Shown here piece after piece: positions 26,403 through 35,171 of a DNA stretch of 64,000 nt (the stretch's first letter is position 1; the number at the start of each line of letters is the position of its first letter). Source of the DNA: Fructobacillus fructosus KCTC 3544 (GTDB lineage: Bacteria; Bacillota; Bacilli; Lactobacillales; Lactobacillaceae). Location: the NCBI RefSeq assembly GCF_001438695.1, contig NZ_JQBH01000002.1, forward strand, positions 1-64,000, written 5' to 3'. The position numbers and the translations under genes are program-made. The notes beneath the pieces are model-generated. The model worked only from the letters and a program-made list of their open reading frames with translations, did not search any database and was not told the DNA's origin.

Positions 26403-26969
26403 TTAGTCGATATTCGCTGCACAACGCTCGATAAACTCTTTTCGCTGTGCTTCCGTACTTTTCTGAGTATTCATGTTCCCAAGGACCAAAGTTTTGGTGA
26501 CCTTGATGCCACAGAAGCCAAGGACGAGGTGCTTCCAACGGTAAACAACGCTACCGTAAATGGACTTTGTAAAGAAAGCTGGGCCACGACTCGTAATGAA
26601 GAGTTTGGCCGTTTTGCCAGTTAGCAGCTTATCAATTTTGGTTGCTGATTGATAGTGATAGGCGAAGTGCGGTGTCAACGTGCGATCCAAAAAGCCCTTT
26701 AACATGGCTGGTTCGGCCCCCCACCATGTTGGAAAGAAGAAGACTAGCTGATCGGCTTCTTTAATCAGTTCCTGATAGTGGTTAGGCTTACTTTCGTCTT
26801 CCATGTGCTGACGGAAGCCGTATTCAAGATTTGGATTAAAGTCCTCTTCTGCTAAATCAATCATCTTGACCTCGTGACCGGCCGCTTGTGCTTTTTCGTA
26901 ATAATTAACGGCATTAGCGTGGTTAAAGGACTGACTATCAGGATGTCCTTGAATGATTAATAGTTTCAT
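26403..26969 (-). CDS. NAD(P)H oxidoreductase, flavodoxin-like fold
   Basis: 188 residues of the NQO1/KefF/MdaB flavoprotein family. LLIIQGHPDSQSFNHA (FMN/FAD phosphate loop), FFFPTWWGAEPAMLKGFLDR and KTAKLFITSRGP are typical. Likely a two-electron quinone or azo/nitro reductase in the cytosol. Its ATG overlaps the stop of the upstream glutamine amidotransferase-like gene by 4 bp, so the two form a coupled pair. Confidence 0.85.
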   Translation of the reverse strand: MKLLIIQGHPDSQSFNHANAVNYYEKAQAAGHEVKMIDLAEEDFNPNLEYGFRQHMEDESKPNHYQELIKEADQLVFFFPTWWGAEPAMLKGFLDRTLTPHFAYHYQSATKIDKLLTGKTAKLFITSRGPAFFTKSIYGSVVYRWKHLVLGFCGIKVTKTLVLGNMNTQKSTEAQRKEFIERCAANID

Positions 26970-27667
26970 CTAATCTCTCCTTTTTGTGCCACTACTGGTT
27001 GCTTAACTAAGTAATCCAAGATTTTAGCTAAGACGACCTTATTTTCTTCAGGCACACCATGTGTCAAGAGGTCATTAGCAGTTTGGTGTAAGTCATTCCC
27101 TTCATCAGCGTACTGACCGTCGTTTGCCACCATTTCACGAACAGCATCCGCATCCGGCTCAAAGTGAAACTGTAAGCCAACGACGTTGCCCATGACAAAG
27201 CCTTGGTTCGCCACTAAATCAGAAGAGAAAAGTAACTCCGCTTCCTTTGGAATGACAAACTGATCCTCGTGCCAATGTAAAACGGTCATTTGATCAGGTA
27301 AGCCTGGAATTCGATTACTCTGTCGGCGAACTGGCGCCCAGCCAACTTCTTTATGGGCAGCTTTGCTGATGGGATAACCCAGCACTTTGACAATTTGTTG
27401 CGCGCCGTAGCAGATGCCAAGCACGGGCTTTCCCGCAGCTAACATGTCAGCAATCAATGATCGTTCGTTTTTGATATAGTCATCCGAATCGTTCGGTGAC
27501 TGCGGGCTGCCGAGCACGACCAGAAAGTCCGTTTGTTCTTCCTTTGGCAACACACCTGAGAAATGGGCCGGATGGTAAACCGTCATCTCGTGATCATTTC
27601 GCTTCGACCAATCAGCGATTGTGCCAGGGCCTTCGTCTGGTGTGTGCTGTAAGACATTAATGCGCAT
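26966..27667 (-). CDS. class I glutamine amidotransferase-like protein
   Basis: 233 residues. Catalytic triad visible: Cys in LGICYGAQQIVKVLG (about residue 85), His and Glu in GLQFHFEPD. Free-standing proteins of this type (GMP-synthase-glutaminase-like, including the YfeJ and gamma-glutamyl-hydrolase groups) hydrolyse glutamine or gamma-glutamyl compounds. No synthetase partner is encoded nearby. ATG at 27667 chosen with GGAAAGG upstream; a TTG at 27691 is in frame but less likely. Confidence 0.78.
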   Translation of the reverse strand: MRINVLQHTPDEGPGTIADWSKRNDHEMTVYHPAHFSGVLPKEEQTDFLVVLGSPQSPNDSDDYIKNERSLIADMLAAGKPVLGICYGAQQIVKVLGYPISKAAHKEVGWAPVRRQSNRIPGLPDQMTVLHWHEDQFVIPKEAELLFSSDLVANQGFVMGNVVGLQFHFEPDADAVREMVANDGQYADEGNDLHQTANDLLTHGVPEENKVVLAKILDYLVKQPVVAQKGEIR

Positions 27668-27828
27668 AAAAAACCTTTCCATCGACGGCAATTTGATATG
27701 GGTTTCGCCTGCATCTGCCCTTATTTGCCTCTATTATAGCAGAGAATGAAAAAGAGTCTAATTTCTTTAGCGATTATTCATGCGACTGTTATAATATCAC
27801 TAGCCTTTTATAACTTTTGGAGGAAAAC

Positions 27829-28524
27829 ATGTCGATAAAAAACCTTATTTTTGACCTCGATGATACCCTACTTGACTTTAAGGGTGGCGAAGTGGCCGAC
27901 ATTAAAGAACTTTTTGCTACTCATTGTCACTTAGAGGGGCCAGCACTAGAAAAAGCCTTAGCAACTTATCAGGGCATTAACAGCCGACTTTGGTATCAGT
28001 ATGAGATGAAAGAAATTGATCGAGAAGAAATCTTTACTAGCCGCTTCCCCAAAACCTTGGCCGCTCTCGGCCTGACAGAGCAAGCTGACGCTAAACAACT
28101 GGAAGAAGACTACGCCTACTTACGTGATCATAACTACCGCATGCTTGACGGGGCAAAGGAGCTTCTCGAAACCCTTAGCAAGCGTTATATGCTCTTTGCA
28201 GGGACAAACGGTCAGGAAGAAACCCAATACCGCCGACTGAAGGCAACGGGCTTACTCCCCTATTTTACTAAGGTATACACTTCCGAAGGCTTAGGGGTTG
28301 CCAAGCCGGATGCCAGCTTCTTTGAAAAAATTTTTAGTGCCGAAGCAGCCGTTCAAAAAGAGGAAACCATTATGATTGGGGATGGCCTCTATTCGGATAT
28401 ATTAGGTGGACAAAATGCTCAGATGGCTACTATCTGGGTGAACTTAAAACATAAGGAGCTACCAACCGATATTCATCCTTCCAAGCAAGTGCATTCACTG
28501 AACGAATTAGCAGAAATTCTCTAA
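27829..28524 (+). CDS. HAD hydrolase, YjjG-type nucleotidase
   Basis: 231 residues. HAD motif I LIFDLDDTLLDF, motif II FAGTNGQEE, the motif III lysine in GVAKPDASFF, and motif IV MIGDGLYSDILGG. The helical cap lies between about 20 and 95. The YjjG subgroup dephosphorylates (non-canonical) pyrimidine and other nucleoside monophosphates. The ATG at 27829 follows GGAGGAAAAC. TATAAT at 27790-27795 is the likely -10. Monocistronic. Confidence 0.85.
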   Translation: MSIKNLIFDLDDTLLDFKGGEVADIKELFATHCHLEGPALEKALATYQGINSRLWYQYEMKEIDREEIFTSRFPKTLAALGLTEQADAKQLEEDYAYLRDHNYRMLDGAKELLETLSKRYMLFAGTNGQEETQYRRLKATGLLPYFTKVYTSEGLGVAKPDASFFEKIFSAEAAVQKEETIMIGDGLYSDILGGQNAQMATIWVNLKHKELPTDIHPSKQVHSLNELAEIL

Positions 28525-28525
28525 A

Positions 28526-28558
28526 AAAACGACACCCGAAAAGGTGTCGTTTTTTATT
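28526..28558. terminator. bidirectional terminator
   Basis: Stem AACGACACC / GGTGTCGTT flanked by A and T runs, between the HAD gene and the converging SDR gene. Confidence 0.9.
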
Positions 28559-28561
28559 TCT

Positions 28562-29215
28562 TTAAAAGACGGAAGAAATGTTTTCATCACCCTGTTCAAA
28601 AGTGATGATTCGGTGCATGGCCTTATCGTCGTGTAAGGCTGCAACAATCATTGCTGCCACGTCGGCGCGGCTGACTGTGCCTGCTCCGGCTTCCTGGTCC
28701 GTAATCTGCTTGATTGTGCCAGTCCCAGCCTCATCAGTTAGCGTCGTTGGTCTGAGAATGGTGTAGTTCAATCCAGATTGCTGCAAAAGTCGATCGGCAT
28801 AGTGTTTCATCATAAAGTAAGTGTAAATGCCAGACTTAACCCAGACCGCCCGGTTATCTGCCCCGGCAGCCGACACCATGACGAATTGCTGAACATCCGC
28901 TTTCTTAGCAGCTTCCATCGACTTGACAGCACCGTCCAGGTCAATTTCCGTTGTCCGTTCTGCGCCGCCCTTACCGCCAGCACCAGCCGAAAAAACAACC
29001 TGATCAATCTGATAATCCGTCATGATTTTGGCCATTTCATCAGCTGACTTCGTCAAGTCGAAGAGTACGGGATTCAACCGATCTTCCGTTGCTAAGTCAT
29101 CGAACTGGTTAGGGTCCCGAAAACCAGCGTAAACATGATCACCGGTAGCAGCCAAATCAGCGGCTGCCAATGAACCGACTTTTCCGTGTGCACCAATTAC
29201 TAAAATATTTGCCAT
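28562..29215 (-). CDS. atypical short-chain dehydrogenase, NAD(P)-binding
   Basis: 217 residues. N-terminal dinucleotide-binding motif VIGAHGKVGSLAA, then VVFSAGAGGKGG and YTILRPTTLTDEAGTG, as in YwnB/NmrA-like atypical SDR proteins. The classical YxxxK pair is not evident, so it may be an NAD(P)H sensor or a flavin/quinone reductase relative. Ribosome site AAGGGAG. Stands 29 bp upstream of nothing on its strand but follows the mutase gene, so co-transcription is possible. Confidence 0.78.
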   Translation of the reverse strand: MANILVIGAHGKVGSLAAADLAATGDHVYAGFRDPNQFDDLATEDRLNPVLFDLTKSADEMAKIMTDYQIDQVVFSAGAGGKGGAERTTEIDLDGAVKSMEAAKKADVQQFVMVSAAGADNRAVWVKSGIYTYFMMKHYADRLLQQSGLNYTILRPTTLTDEAGTGTIKQITDQEAGAGTVSRADVAAMIVAALHDDKAMHRIITFEQGDENISSVF

Positions 29216-29244
29216 AGCAAACTCCCTTCTTTTGTCTTAAATAA

Positions 29245-29970
29245 TCACCTTACTGATTCTTCGGTCAACACCGTTTTTTGACGAATTTGTAAATCATCCG
29301 AAAAGTCATAAAGAATCGGCTGACCATTTGGAATCTCCACCTTCGTCACTTCCTCAGCTGTTAAACCTTCAATCAATTTTGTTAGTGCCCGAATGGAGGT
29401 CCCGTGAGCGACAACCAGCACATCCTTTCCCTGTTTCAAATCGGTTAAAATACCGTTTTCAAAAATTGGTCGGACACGATTTTCAGTTGTCTGGATGTTT
29501 TCACTCTTTGGTAAAAGACCGTATGGTACTTTTGCATAGCGATGATCAAAGGCGGGATAGGTTTGACCATCAATCGTAACCTCGGGGTGGATTCCTTCGG
29601 CGTCTGGTGGCAGAACAGAATAGGAGCGACGCCAAGTTTGCACCTGGTCTCGGCCATATTTCTGCCGCATCTCATCCTTATCCTCGCCTTGAAGAATCCC
29701 GTAATGGCGTTCATTTAATCGCCAACTCTTTCGTTGCGGAACAAATGATTGTCCTAGTTCCTCAAGAACCCGGTTAATCGTCATAATGGTTCGTGATAGA
29801 ACAGATGAATAGGCACTCGAAAACTGCAGGCCTTGATCTTGCAAAAGACGGCCAGCTTTTCTCGCCTGTTCCTTTCCCGTTTCTGATAGCTGCGTATCAA
29901 TCCACCCATTGAAACGGTTCGATTGGTTCCATTCGCTTTGACCATGACGAATTAAGACAAGTGTTGGCAT
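29245..29970 (-). CDS. gpmA: 2,3-bisphosphoglycerate-dependent phosphoglycerate mutase
   Basis: 241 residues. Phosphohistidine motif VLIRHGQSEWN, Arg/Glu in SRTIMT and RLNERHYG, and the second histidine in VVAHGTSIRAL. It interconverts 3- and 2-phosphoglycerate in glycolysis. The usual LNKAET block after RHYGxLQG is replaced by EDKDEM, so this may be a divergent paralogue of the main glycolytic enzyme. Own AAGGAG-type ribosome site and upstream terminator-bounded region. Confidence 0.87.
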   Translation of the reverse strand: MPTLVLIRHGQSEWNQSNRFNGWIDTQLSETGKEQARKAGRLLQDQGLQFSSAYSSVLSRTIMTINRVLEELGQSFVPQRKSWRLNERHYGILQGEDKDEMRQKYGRDQVQTWRRSYSVLPPDAEGIHPEVTIDGQTYPAFDHRYAKVPYGLLPKSENIQTTENRVRPIFENGILTDLKQGKDVLVVAHGTSIRALTKLIEGLTAEEVTKVEIPNGQPILYDFSDDLQIRQKTVLTEESVR

Positions 29971-30035
29971 AAGTAACTCCTTTTATTCTGCCCTATTCTA
30001 CACTTTAGAAGCCCGTCGGGACAAGTCCCTAACTA

Positions 30036-30062
30036 GAAAAAGACGCCGCAGCGTCTTTTTCA
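30036..30062 (-). terminator. terminator of the pyruvate oxidase gene
   Basis: Stem AAAAAGACGC / GCGTCTTTTT with little loop (CGCA), just past the pox stop. Confidence 0.85.
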
Positions 30063-30069
30063 ATCGGCA

Positions 30070-31887
30070 TTACAACTTAATACCGTATTCTTCAAAGAAT
30101 TCAGGTAAAGTCTTCAATGACTGGCCATCGTATGAATCAAGGAAGTCACGAACATTCTTAGCCTTTGGTACATCGAAGTTAGCATTGTAATTTGGGTTAA
30201 GTGTTTCAACGTAGTGATCGCCTTCTGGCTTCAACTGAAGCTCTTCTACCGGCAATGCACGCTTTGGCGAAATCTTGATGTCAATCAAGAATGGCCGACC
30301 AGCTTTCGTTACCTCAACCGCCTTGTCAAAGGCTGCTGGCAATTCAGCTGGTTCCGTCACTTGAACTGATTCAACACCCATCCCTTCAGCAATCTTAGCA
30401 AAGTTTTGATCTTCCAAATCAATTCCTGAACGGTGCATGGCCACATCATCTTGTTCGGACTTGATAAAGTCAAGTACTTTGTTCGATGTAATGACGTTAA
30501 TGATTGGCAAGTGGTACTTCCGCTCCGTAATGAGATCTTGCATAATCATCGAGAAGGCACCATCACCGGCAACTTGAATTGCTTGACGGTCAGGGAAGGA
30601 TAACTTTGCGGCTAGAGCACCTGGAAGACCCGTACCCATTGATGCAAAGAGTGCTGAAATAACCATCTTTTGCTTCTTTGAAACCTGCAAGTGCCGGAAG
30701 GCATTGATGATGTTGTCCCCGACATCGATGGAGAAGATGGCATCATCCTCGGCAATCCGATTAACCTGCTTGTAAATAGCGGCTGGATTGATTGGATCAG
30801 CCTCACTATTTTCTTGTGCCTTCATGTATTCTTGCCAGTTCTTATTATCCGCAATGGCCGCCTGCATGAATGGACGTTCAGGAACCTGATCCGCTTTCGC
30901 AAGAGCTGCCTCAACGAAGGCCGTCGCATCTGCCCAGATGCCAAAGCCGAGGTTGTGGTGACGACCAAGTTCGACACGGTCGTTATCAACCTGGACGAAT
31001 TTAAATGGATGAGTCGTGTAAATCAAATCAGCAAACGGGAAATCCGCTCCAATGGTAATCACCAAATCGGCACTTGCCATGATTTCATCGGCTGCCTTGT
31101 GAGCAGCACGATTGGCCATTCCTAAGTTCCCCTCGTAGGCCTCACTGATGTGCCCCTTAGCCAGTCCAGTCATCACAATTGGAATCTGAAGCTTCTTTGA
31201 CAATTCGATGATGGCATCGCCACCGTCCTGAATTCCACGGCCAACGTGGAAGACGGGGCGCTTTGCGTGAGCGACCATCTCAAGGAACTTGTCGATTTCC
31301 TTGGCAGTTGGTTGCACGGCCGGTACTTGTTTGTCATCACTAGGTCCATGAGAACCGTATGCCAAATCGGGAATCTGAACATAACCTAAGTCATTTGGAA
31401 TAATCACAACGGCAACACCACGGTGCTTGTAGGCTTCGCGAATCGCTTGATCAACAACGTGTGGCAAGCTTTCAGCAGTCATCACCGTCCGGCAGTAAAC
31501 GGAGACATCTTCAAAGATGGGATCTTCATTAAACTCCTGGAAGAAGTTCGAGTTCATCACCTTTGTGCCTGTTTGACCAACCAAAGCCAGAACGGGGGCG
31601 TGGTCTTCACGCGCATCGTATAAACCAGTCAAAAGGTTGGTGGCACCTGGTCCAGCGGAACCAAAGGCAACACCAATTTTACCAGTTAACTTGGCATCGG
31701 CAGATGCGGCCATTGCGCCAACCTGTTCGTGACGAATCTGAACGTATTGTAAACGTTCCTTTTCATCAGCTAAAGCAGCCATTGTTGAGTTGAAAGAACC
31801 ACCAGGATAACCATAAATGTGGTTAACTCCCCATTCTTCCAATACCTTTAACATGGCGACGCTTGCAGCTACAGTGTTCTCAGACAT
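30070..31887 (-). CDS. pox: pyruvate oxidase
   Basis: 605 residues, the length of Lactobacillus plantarum pyruvate oxidase. ThDP-binding glutamate in RHEQVGAMAASADAKLTGK, central FAD domain (about 185-340), and the C-terminal ThDP/Mg motif GDGAFSMIMQDL with downstream Asn. It oxidises pyruvate with phosphate and oxygen to acetyl phosphate, CO2 and H2O2. Start at the ATG at 31887 after AAAGGAGA; the frame is open to 31974 without a ribosome site. A long palindrome covers the promoter, suggesting repression under some growth condition. Acetolactate synthase is a weaker alternative. Confidence 0.92.
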   Translation of the reverse strand: MSENTVAASVAMLKVLEEWGVNHIYGYPGGSFNSTMAALADEKERLQYVQIRHEQVGAMAASADAKLTGKIGVAFGSAGPGATNLLTGLYDAREDHAPVLALVGQTGTKVMNSNFFQEFNEDPIFEDVSVYCRTVMTAESLPHVVDQAIREAYKHRGVAVVIIPNDLGYVQIPDLAYGSHGPSDDKQVPAVQPTAKEIDKFLEMVAHAKRPVFHVGRGIQDGGDAIIELSKKLQIPIVMTGLAKGHISEAYEGNLGMANRAAHKAADEIMASADLVITIGADFPFADLIYTTHPFKFVQVDNDRVELGRHHNLGFGIWADATAFVEAALAKADQVPERPFMQAAIADNKNWQEYMKAQENSEADPINPAAIYKQVNRIAEDDAIFSIDVGDNIINAFRHLQVSKKQKMVISALFASMGTGLPGALAAKLSFPDRQAIQVAGDGAFSMIMQDLITERKYHLPIINVITSNKVLDFIKSEQDDVAMHRSGIDLEDQNFAKIAEGMGVESVQVTEPAELPAAFDKAVEVTKAGRPFLIDIKISPKRALPVEELQLKPEGDHYVETLNPNYNANFDVPKAKNVRDFLDSYDGQSLKTLPEFFEEYGIKL

Positions 31888-31920
31888 TAGACATCTCCTT
31901 TTTCCTTTTTTGTTACCCAC

Positions 31921-31954
31921 AGTATAGTCGTTTACTACACATATGTGAAGTAAA
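31921..31954 (-). promoter_or_regulatory. pox promoter with 24-bp palindrome
   Basis: Minus-strand -35 TTCACA (31944-31949), 17-bp spacer, -10 TATACT (31921-31926). A 24-bp inverted repeat (31931-31954; half-site TTTACTACACAT) has one mismatched pair and covers the -35 and most of the spacer. It does not fit the catabolite-repression cre, Rex or LexA consensus I know. Likely a dimeric repressor operator; the regulator is unidentified. Confidence 0.6.
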
Positions 31955-31980
31955 GTTTTAAAAAGTTTTGTCAATTTTCA

Positions 31981-32244
31981 TTAGGCCATTAAAGAAACTG
32001 CTATTCCTAATTGTTTGGCTAATTCTTCCTTTAACTGCACCGCCTGCTTTTCGGTCACATGCTGAACGGACTTAATTTGTCTAGAGACAGTAGCATGACC
32101 AATCCGCCCCCATTCAAAGAAAACGTTTAATTCGTGGGAGAACGGTTGAATGACGAGACGAACTTCATAAATCACGTTTCGCTTTTTTTCAAATAGCGGA
32201 TTAATGAGGCGTAAAATATCGGCAACTAGCTTAGTGTTGACCAC
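31981..32244 (-). CDS. small conserved-looking protein of the uvrX cassette
   Basis: 87 residues starting at a GTG (32244) preceded by a perfect GGAGG at 7-8 bp and overlapping the previous gene by 14 bp. Contents: ADILRLINPLFEKKRNVIYEVRL, FFEWGRIGHATVS, VTEKQAVQLKEELAKQLGI; mixed alpha/beta, soluble. I do not recognise the family. Being third in an SOS-controlled operon, it may assist or restrain the translesion polymerase, which is inference. Confidence 0.6.
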   Translation of the reverse strand: MVNTKLVADILRLINPLFEKKRNVIYEVRLVIQPFSHELNVFFEWGRIGHATVSRQIKSVQHVTEKQAVQLKEELAKQLGIAVSLMA

Positions 32245-32629
32245 GTTGCACCTCCGCAAAACGGATATTTGCCCATTCCACTTTTGACTCCCCAAGATAA
32301 AATCCACCATCGAAAAAGTCGGTGACGACACCAACAATGGGTAGCGGAATCTGACGATTAGCATCGACCGTATTTTCTTGTAATCGCAATCGCCAGCCGT
32401 ATTGAGAAGCGAGCAGTACCTGTTCCCTAATCAGCGTCAGTGGTTGCTTTTCCAGCCAACTAGCTCGCTCCTGATTTTCATGAAGCTGACTATCCTGTTG
32501 CATTTTCGCCGTATGATCGGATAAAAAGAAGCCGTTCCACTTAATTTTTCCACGCTCACGATAGTCATTTCGAAAATAGCAATCGACGGTTTGAATCCAT
32601 TCATCTTCCTCTAAAAAATCACTAGTCAT
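32231..32629 (-). CDS. YolD-like protein
   Basis: 132 residues. The segment DYRERGKIKWNGFFLSDHT resembles the YolD family signature (RGxIKWxxFxxLxEH). Bacillus YolD and YqjX are encoded beside Y-family polymerases and are thought to act as their partners, analogous to UmuD. The ATG at 32629 overlaps the uvrX stop by 8 bp, so the genes are translationally coupled. Confidence 0.72.
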   Translation of the reverse strand: MTSDFLEEDEWIQTVDCYFRNDYRERGKIKWNGFFLSDHTAKMQQDSQLHENQERASWLEKQPLTLIREQVLLASQYGWRLRLQENTVDANRQIPLPIVGVVTDFFDGGFYLGESKVEWANIRFAEVQRGQH

Positions 32630-33959
32630 AAGCATTCCCTCCGTTATGTCCGCCAACTAATCCCGCTCGCTCAATTGCCCGTGCACCGCGTTCAAGGGAT
32701 AAGGACCGTACGATGGCAGCCGAACCAAAGCGTTTTCGTAGTTGGTCCACCACTTGATCAATCGGATCCTGTTCTTCTGTTTCAGTGAGCGGTGCTTCCT
32801 CAAAGAGGGAAATTGGTTGGACTTTATCGCTACCCAAATCACTCATCGCTACGCCGATATGTCGGACCGGGCGGCCATTCCAATGCTGATTAAATATTTT
32901 TTCTAAGACGCTCATCATGGTTGTGCTTCGATTGCTCGGATCAATTCGAACCGTTTTGTGTAGACCGGCCGAACGATCGTGACGTTCATCGAAGTCAATC
33001 TTTTGTTCGGCATAACCGAGATAGAGCGAAACGAGAGCCGCTTGTACCCCGTGGGCTCTCAAACGAGAAGCTACCTGGTCCGCCATTTCTAAAATCACCA
33101 CCCGAATCGCTTCCCGATCTCGATAGTTGTAGGGTAAAACCTGCGAATTGCCGTAGGACTTATTTTTAACTTGAATTTTTTCAGTGAGGTCAGAGCGGTC
33201 AATTCCCCAGGCTAAAGCGAAGAGTTGTTCGCCCATCAGCCCCAGCTTCTTCCTTAATTGATAGGGGTTGTAATGGGCAAGGTCGCCCATTGAATTGATT
33301 CCCCAACTCTGCAGCTTCTTAGCCGTTTTTCGGCCAATCGACCAGACCTTGCCAAAATCCATAACCGGCCATAGCTTGTCTGGTACGTCTTCATAATGCC
33401 ATTCTGCCAATAAGTGACGAGCGGATTTTGCCTCCAAATCAAGCGCTAACTTAGCTAATGCCGGACTGTCCCCAATCCCGATGGACAGGTAAATGCCAGT
33501 TTCTTTAAGAACATGCTTTTGAATCCGTTCAGCCACTGCATTTGGCGAATCACCAAAAAGTGGCCAAAAGTTCGTCATATCGAGAATGGATTCGTCAATG
33601 GAATACGGAAGCAAGTGCGCCTCGTCCACATACTGCTGGTAAATGGCGTTAATTTCCAAATTCCTTTTGATGTAAAGGTTCATTCTCGGTTCAGCCTTAA
33701 TCAACTGGGGAATATCCGGGACGTCCTTTTGTCTAGTAACGTTGGAAATCCCTAACATCTTCTTAGCCATGGGAGAAGAGGCCAGTACGAGCCCCCCCTT
33801 CAAGTTCTCCTGATGGGACATGACGACAAGCAAGGCTTTCAATGGATTCAACTTTCGCTCCACGCACTCCACGCTCGCATAAAAGCTCTTCGAGTCAATT
33901 AGAAAAACGACTCGTCGCTCTTCATTTGCATAAATCGTTTCAAGCGCTTTGTTGACCAT
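32622..33959 (-). CDS. uvrX: Y-family DNA polymerase, UvrX/UmuC-like
   Basis: 445 residues. Catalytic acidic residues in FLIDSKSFYASVECVER (residues 19-35) and YSIDESILDMT (about 118-128); steric palm ASSPMAKKMLGI; helix-hairpin-helix region WSIGRKTAKKLQSWGI; a little-finger domain to about 380. It is a translesion polymerase of the kind found on lactobacillal and bacillar plasmids, phages and chromosomes. AGGAGG precedes the ATG, and a LexA site overlaps the promoter. No beta-clamp motif was identified with confidence at the C-terminus. Confidence 0.92.
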   Translation of the reverse strand: MVNKALETIYANEERRVVFLIDSKSFYASVECVERKLNPLKALLVVMSHQENLKGGLVLASSPMAKKMLGISNVTRQKDVPDIPQLIKAEPRMNLYIKRNLEINAIYQQYVDEAHLLPYSIDESILDMTNFWPLFGDSPNAVAERIQKHVLKETGIYLSIGIGDSPALAKLALDLEAKSARHLLAEWHYEDVPDKLWPVMDFGKVWSIGRKTAKKLQSWGINSMGDLAHYNPYQLRKKLGLMGEQLFALAWGIDRSDLTEKIQVKNKSYGNSQVLPYNYRDREAIRVVILEMADQVASRLRAHGVQAALVSLYLGYAEQKIDFDERHDRSAGLHKTVRIDPSNRSTTMMSVLEKIFNQHWNGRPVRHIGVAMSDLGSDKVQPISLFEEAPLTETEEQDPIDQVVDQLRKRFGSAAIVRSLSLERGARAIERAGLVGGHNGGNAYD

Positions 33960-33988
33960 CCCCGTTCACCTCCTTAACTGCTTATTCA

Positions 33989-34011
33989 ATTATACGAACA
34001 GATGTTCGTAT
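33989..34011 (-). promoter_or_regulatory. LexA (SOS) box overlapping the uvrX -10
   Basis: CGAACAGATGTTCG (33995-34008) matches the Gram-positive LexA/DinR consensus CGAACRNRYGTTYG and extends to a 20-bp palindrome (33992-34011). On the minus strand it runs directly into TATAAT (33989-33994), so bound LexA would block polymerase. Confidence 0.88.
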
Positions 34012-34020
34012 TTTCAAGCA

Positions 34021-34057
34021 AAAAAAGGCATCGACCAAAATAATTTAATCGATGCTG
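34021..34057 (-). terminator. terminator of the asd-thrC operon
   Basis: Stem GCATCGA / TCGATGC with a 17-base loop and seven T on the minus strand. Confidence 0.75.
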
Positions 34058-34098
34058 ATTTATTTATTGATTTATTATAAGTGGACTTACTTTTTTGA

Positions 34099-35160
34099 CT
34101 ATAGCAAGTTCATTTCGACCATTTTTTCGGCAATTTCAACGGTGTTCCAAGCCGCACCCTTCAACAGATTGTCCGAAACGATCCAAAGATGAAAGGCGCC
34201 TGGATTTTCCAAATCGGCCCGAATACGTCCGACGAAAGTCTCCCGCTTTCCTTCCGCCTCAACCGGCTGTGGGTAAACCTGGTGCGCCACATCGTCTTCC
34301 AAGACAACACCAGGAAAATCGACCATCAACTGGCGAATGTCAGCTACCGTGGCTTGTTCATCCCCCGTCTGCACATAGACACTCTCTCCGTGTCCGATAA
34401 TGACTGGAACACGTACGGCAGTCCCCGTGACTTTCATTTCCCTACTATCCTTATCATCCAACAGGATTTTCTTCGTTTCATGAATCATCTTGTATTCTTC
34501 GTGCGTGTAGTCACCGTCTTCAAAGACATCAATCTGAGGCAGTAAGTTAAAGGCCAGTGGATAGTGCTTTTTATCGGACTTAACGGGTAGAATCTTAGCA
34601 TGTTCAGCCATTGATTGACCGTTCAACCGAGCCTGCGCCTCCGCTTTAACTTCATCAATCGCCGCTTGACCAGCACCAGATGCCGCTTGGTAAGTTGAAA
34701 TAATCACCTGATCCAGGCCAAAACGATCATGAATTGGCTTTAACGCCATGACCAGCTGTGTCGTTGAACAGTTGGGGTTTGCAATAATGCCCTTATGATG
34801 AAGCAGGGCTTCGGGATTAACTTCCGGCACCACTAAGGGCACGTTGTTATCCATGCGCCAGTAGGAAGAATTATCAATCACAACGGCCCCAGCCTTGACT
34901 GCAGCCGGTGCCAAGTTCTTTGAAACCGAGCCGCCAGCCGATGCCAGAACAAGGTCAACCCCTTCAAATGAGGATGGTGTTGCTTCTTCCACCGTAAGAA
35001 CCTCGTGTCCAAAGGGCACTTTTTCACCAGCAGACTTCGCCGATGCGAGTGCCCGAACAGTCCCATAAGGAATGGTGGACTGCTGTAATTGATCCAAAAT
35101 GCGGCGACCAACGGCACCAGTGGCACCTAAAACCGCAACGGTTAACTTCTTCTCTGACAT
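34099..35160 (-). CDS. asd: aspartate-semialdehyde dehydrogenase, threonine-operon copy
   Basis: 353 residues and clearly paralogous to the copy at 12405. GATGAVGRRILDQL, catalytic Cys in NPNCSTTQLV and His in VIIGHGESVYVQ. It follows thrC by 11 bp on the same strand, so it should supply semialdehyde for threonine and methionine. The two copies differ throughout (for example in the QARLNGQSMAEH insertion region), so duplication is not recent. GGAG site before the ATG. Confidence 0.93.
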   Translation of the reverse strand: MSEKKLTVAVLGATGAVGRRILDQLQQSTIPYGTVRALASAKSAGEKVPFGHEVLTVEEATPSSFEGVDLVLASAGGSVSKNLAPAAVKAGAVVIDNSSYWRMDNNVPLVVPEVNPEALLHHKGIIANPNCSTTQLVMALKPIHDRFGLDQVIISTYQAASGAGQAAIDEVKAEAQARLNGQSMAEHAKILPVKSDKKHYPLAFNLLPQIDVFEDGDYTHEEYKMIHETKKILLDDKDSREMKVTGTAVRVPVIIGHGESVYVQTGDEQATVADIRQLMVDFPGVVLEDDVAHQVYPQPVEAEGKRETFVGRIRADLENPGAFHLWIVSDNLLKGAAWNTVEIAEKMVEMNLL

Positions 35161-35171
35161 GCTTTTTCTCC

